Positions 9,701 to 11,246 of a stretch of 11,246 nt of DNA are shown here, in pieces. The position numbers and the translations under genes were made by a program. Position 1 is the first letter of the stretch, and each line of letters opens with the position of its first letter. The notes under the pieces were generated by a model that worked only from the letters and a program-made list of their open reading frames with translations, ran no database searches and was not told the DNA's origin. This DNA comes from Sphingobacteriales bacterium (GTDB lineage: Bacteria > Bacteroidota > Bacteroidia > Chitinophagales > Chitinophagaceae): assembly GCA_024640385.1 (NCBI GenBank), contig JAHEFC010000019.1:1-11246 (forward strand), written 5' to 3'.

Positions 9701-9809
9701 CGGGTTTCCCATCCCCGTCCATTACTTTACCCGTAACGGTTCTCGTTTGGGCCATGAGTTGGCCAAACAGGAGCAACGTACTACAAATCAGAAGTACAAG
9801 TTTTCTCAT
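6762..9809 (-). CDS. SusC/RagA-family TonB-dependent outer-membrane transporter (first operon)
   Basis: This 1015-residue protein has the same layout as the other SusC. A signal peptide of about 20 residues ends LMA. A carboxypeptidase-regulatory-like domain (about 22-100) starts TRTVTGKVMDGDGKPVANAT. A TonB-box-like EEVVVTGY lies at 103-110. The plug domain (about 112-240) has LYIVDGVQ, NPNDIESIDILKDAASAAIYG and VVVVTTRKG. A long barrel ends FTVGIQFQF. The start MRKLVLL and the GQLMAQTR region closely mirror the second SusC (GQLLAQTR), while the barrels differ greatly by eye. No STN domain is present. It heads a three-gene operon with the SusD and small lipoprotein genes, at gaps of 15 and 11 bp. 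Its start is preceded by an A-rich leader without a clear Shine-Dalgarno sequence. The imported substrate is unknown. Confidence 0.96.
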   Translation of the reverse strand: MRKLVLLICSTLLLFGQLMAQTRTVTGKVMDGDGKPVANATVMVKGSTSGTSTDAEGNFSIQVPANVNRLVVSAVGLATSEIALGSAATGLRISLKQEDRNLEEVVVTGYTARKKRDEAGAISSVKGEEIRNLPNPSLDKALQGRAAGVLVQSNNGIPGGAINVRIRGQGSILAGNEPLYIVDGVQMNTRSDANFTQSNPLAFLNPNDIESIDILKDAASAAIYGAQASGGVVVVTTRKGRAGKTRFEANVYFGQATPLQKLDVLNSQELFQLRSEGYAWPNSLAPGDLAIKRTVLNEFRVPGAGAFTDKQADSAINALPTYDWQDEVMRTGSIQNYELAASGGNDRTTFRISGSYSYQQAIITKADFQRGSMKFDMTNKATDKLTIGTSLNLSTYNQELPFAVSGSFLGSPAFAGATIYPFNPIYNADGTFFGLPPANLAGVLNQNIVAVNEYNKGLNRTNQLVGNINLAYQIAPWLSFRPYFGLDYRLVQGKQYRDPRTPDGFAVRGIGNVESEWNTNFMTSQLFNYNFNLGAKSKIDGLVGYEYRVENQEGITASADGFPTYQFTTLNTAANARPPGEFFTGYKRQSLFGQLNYNFDSKYLISGTLRYDGSSRFGANKRYGLFPAVKLAWNIDNEDFLANARAVSTLRLRASWGATGNDQIGNFDGLGLYGGGFVYNNQPGISFSQLANPELQWERNQTFNLGVDFGFFRNRINGSVELYNKLTKDLLLSQPVQLTTGFSSITRNVGQVTNKGVELTLGVDLFKPKASGNFGWTTTFVFTYNKNSVKQLYNNLQELPGDPSIRVGRELGSVFTQKYAGVNVATGRPMWYDTLGNLTYQVLARDRRYIGDAQPNYWGGLNNTVRWKGFSLDVFFQYEYGRTITDGQANFMLENIARLNANKEVYNQRWTAPGQLTYLPRMNVNGAEQKGSGAGSGSRNFFKADYIRLKNVTLSYDINSEVTRRLKINNARFYIQGTNLWTYSDWYSYDIEFVGDATGIIPQSKNFTVGIQFQF

Positions 9810-9834
9810 CTTGTCAGTTTTGGTTTTGCTTTTG

Positions 9835-9863
9835 AAAAATGTGACAATACCCCGAGGGCGTCA
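9835..9863 (-). terminator. Weak hairpin with T-run in the 5' leader of the first susC-like gene
   Basis: On the minus strand TGAC-GCCC can pair with GGGT and, after a 3-base bulge, GTCA. The 3-base loop is TCG, and the hairpin spans 9863 to 9842. Two bases later come five T (9839-9835). This could be a modest terminator for the exporter gene ending at 9944, or a leader hairpin or attenuator in front of the susC-like gene. The stem is imperfect and much weaker than the one at 4644-4675. Confidence 0.35.
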
Positions 9864-9878
9864 GTGGTGTAATTGAAT

Positions 9879-9908
9879 AGAATAGCAAGTAGACTCTTGT
9901 GGAGTCAA
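9879..9908 (-). promoter_or_regulatory. Candidate promoter overlapped by a GACTC/GAGTC dyad
   Basis: The minus strand carries TTGACT (9908-9903), an 18-base spacer and TATTCT (9884-9879), about 70 bp before the susC-like ATG at 9809. A perfect 5-bp inverted repeat GACTC-N5-GAGTC (9892-9906) overlaps the first box and the spacer, as an operator would. However, the primary sigma factor of Bacteroidota prefers TTTG and TAnnTTTG boxes, and I found no good copy of these in the gap. The assignment is therefore tentative. Confidence 0.22.
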
Positions 9909-9943
9909 CGGTCTAATTACAAATGGTTCTTAAAAAGGTTTAA

Positions 9944-11246
9944 TTAAGGGTTTTCTTTCTTTGGTGTGATCGTTAGCAGGAGAACCGGTAGCAGGATCAG
10001 GTTGGTTAGCGTAGCCGCAAGTAATGTGAGTGAGGTCAGATAACCCAGTGCTTTGGTGCCTCCGAATCCGCTGAACATGAAGATAATGAATCCGGCAATT
10101 AAAACAAGAGAAGTGTAAATAATGCTGATCCCTGTACCTCTTAAGGTATGCATCACCGTTTCTTCAATATTGCCATTATACCGGGGAAGGTCCTGCTTAT
10201 AACTGATCAGGAACCTGATGGTGACATCGATGGCAATCCCCAATGCTACGCTGAAAACCAGCACGGTGGAAGGTTTTAACGGAATACCGGCCCATCCCAT
10301 CACTCCTGCAGTGAGGGCCAGGGGAATGAGATTGGGTATCAGCGAACATAAAAGGATCCTGAATGAACGGAACAGGTACAACATACACAATGAGATGAGG
10401 GCAAATGCCCAGATGATGCTGTCCCGCAGGCCATTGATGATGTACCTGCTTCCCTCCAGGAAGGTTACACTGGTTCCCGTGAACTGAACATGGTATTTTG
10501 AACTGTCAAAATAATAATTGGCGCGCTGTTGTAAAGAATCCAGTAACAACGGTAGTCTCTTACTCCCGATGTCTGCCATGTTCACGCTGATCCTTGTCAC
10601 CTGGCGGTTGCTGTCCATGAATGCAGACATCAGCTTCTGGAAACTTCCCTTGCCGGCAGAGGAATCTTTGCGTACCCTGAGGTAATCAGCCACAAATGAG
10701 CCGTCAAAACTGTTTGGAACAGCATAATTGTTGCTGTCGCCGTCATAAAACCCCTGTTTGGCAAATTTCAGTCCTTCTACCAGTGAGAGTGGGCGTGCCA
10801 TTTCCGGACTTGCGCTGATCTCTCGGCTGAAGGAATCGATCTTCTCGAAAATGGGCAGGGCCCGGGCACCTGCGAAGCCGTTCTTTTTCCTGGTGTCTAC
10901 CAGGATCTCCAATGGCATGATGCCTTCAAAATTCTTTTCAAAGAATTTAAGGTCCTGGTAGATCACATCATCTTTGGGCAGGTCATCAACTATGAATCCC
11001 TGGGCCTTAAGCCTGAGCATGCCCGAAACAGAAAAGATCACCACAGCCAGCGATATGGCATACACGAATTTCTTATGGTTGAATACCCATTTCTCAATTT
11101 TGGTCAGGATACTGGCAAGCCACCTGTTCTCCAGGTAATTGAGATGCCTTGCTTTAGGCGGGGGCATATAGCTGAGAACCGTTGGCAGCAATATGAAAGA
11201 AATGAAAAATATGGCCATGATGCTGATCCCTGCAACAGCGCCGAAT
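9944..11246 (-). CDS. RND/MMPL-superfamily exporter, C-terminal half (5' end beyond window)
   Basis: The frame stays open to the window edge and gives 433 residues. The Met encoded at 11218 is internal, because the codons before it read FGAVAGISI and continue the same membrane helix. The visible part matches the second half of a 12-helix RND protein: the end of helix 6 (FFISFILLPTVL), helix 7 (FVYAISLAVVIFSVSGML), then a soluble periplasmic porter region of about 180 residues. Four or five further helices follow, including SIIWAFALISLCMLYLF, FSVALGIAIDVTIRFLISY and the final LTLLAATLTNLILLPVLLL. The GIAID segment keeps the membrane Asp typical of proton-driven RND/MMPL transporters. It resembles the predicted RND exporters of the COG1033/HpnN type that move lipids or other hydrophobic molecules, but the cargo is unknown. 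It ends in KKENP, 134 bp before the susC-like start on the same strand. A functional link to the susCD genes is not shown. Confidence 0.88.
   Translation of the reverse strand, partial: FGAVAGISIMAIFFISFILLPTVLSYMPPPKARHLNYLENRWLASILTKIEKWVFNHKKFVYAISLAVVIFSVSGMLRLKAQGFIVDDLPKDDVIYQDLKFFEKNFEGIMPLEILVDTRKKNGFAGARALPIFEKIDSFSREISASPEMARPLSLVEGLKFAKQGFYDGDSNNYAVPNSFDGSFVADYLRVRKDSSAGKGSFQKLMSAFMDSNRQVTRISVNMADIGSKRLPLLLDSLQQRANYYFDSSKYHVQFTGTSVTFLEGSRYIINGLRDSIIWAFALISLCMLYLFRSFRILLCSLIPNLIPLALTAGVMGWAGIPLKPSTVLVFSVALGIAIDVTIRFLISYKQDLPRYNGNIEETVMHTLRGTGISIIYTSLVLIAGFIIFMFSGFGGTKALGYLTSLTLLAATLTNLILLPVLLLTITPKKENP

Noticed and set aside
9523..9876. Plus-strand open frame of 117 codons running from the first susC-like gene into the intergenic gap
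   Set aside because: Most of it is antisense to the SusC N-terminal domain, its composition is not protein-like, and no ribosome site precedes it.
10197..10388. Minus-strand 63-codon frame inside the exporter gene
   Set aside because: It is an out-of-frame shadow of the RND membrane region with no features of its own.
1..11246. Mobile elements, CRISPR arrays, tRNA or rRNA genes, and defence systems
   Set aside because: I looked on both strands and saw no transposase, direct repeat array, target-site duplication, tRNA-like fold or defence gene; the window is fully explained by transport genes.

Overview
The window is a stretch of Bacteroidota chromosome with every supported gene on the minus strand. 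Two SusC/SusD outer-membrane uptake pairs, lipoprotein signal peptides, weak Shine-Dalgarno sequences and moderate GC content all fit this phylum. The protein style (SusC starting MRKLVL, the KDAAxAAIYG plug signature) suggests a soil-type lineage such as Chitinophagaceae, but that narrower placement is inference.

Read in the direction of transcription (high to low coordinates), the layout is as follows. First comes the 3' half of an RND/MMPL-type exporter (11246 to 9944, 5' end outside the window). A 134-bp gap follows that carries a short dyad and a leader hairpin. Next is a three-gene operon: susC-like (9809-6762), susD-like (6746-5229) and a small surface lipoprotein (5217-4693). It closes with a strong intrinsic terminator at about 4644-4675. 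A second operon then begins: susC-like (4517-1365) and susD-like (1347 to beyond position 1, C-terminus missing).

Each SusC is expected to form a TonB-dependent outer-membrane barrel, capped by its SusD lipoprotein, which captures the ligand outside the cell. The pair imports an oligomer too large for porins. The extra lipoprotein of the first operon probably sits on the cell surface beside its pair and may assist binding. No glycoside hydrolase, peptidase, sulfatase, sigma/anti-sigma pair or SusR/hybrid two-component regulator is visible, so the substrate cannot be named. The SusC proteins also lack an N-terminal STN signalling domain.

I see no mobile element, CRISPR array, tRNA, rRNA or clear new defence or biosynthetic system. 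The most useful second looks are the tandem but divergent SusCD pairs, the small lipoprotein, the perfect 12-bp terminator between the operons, and the hairpins in the leader of the first operon.
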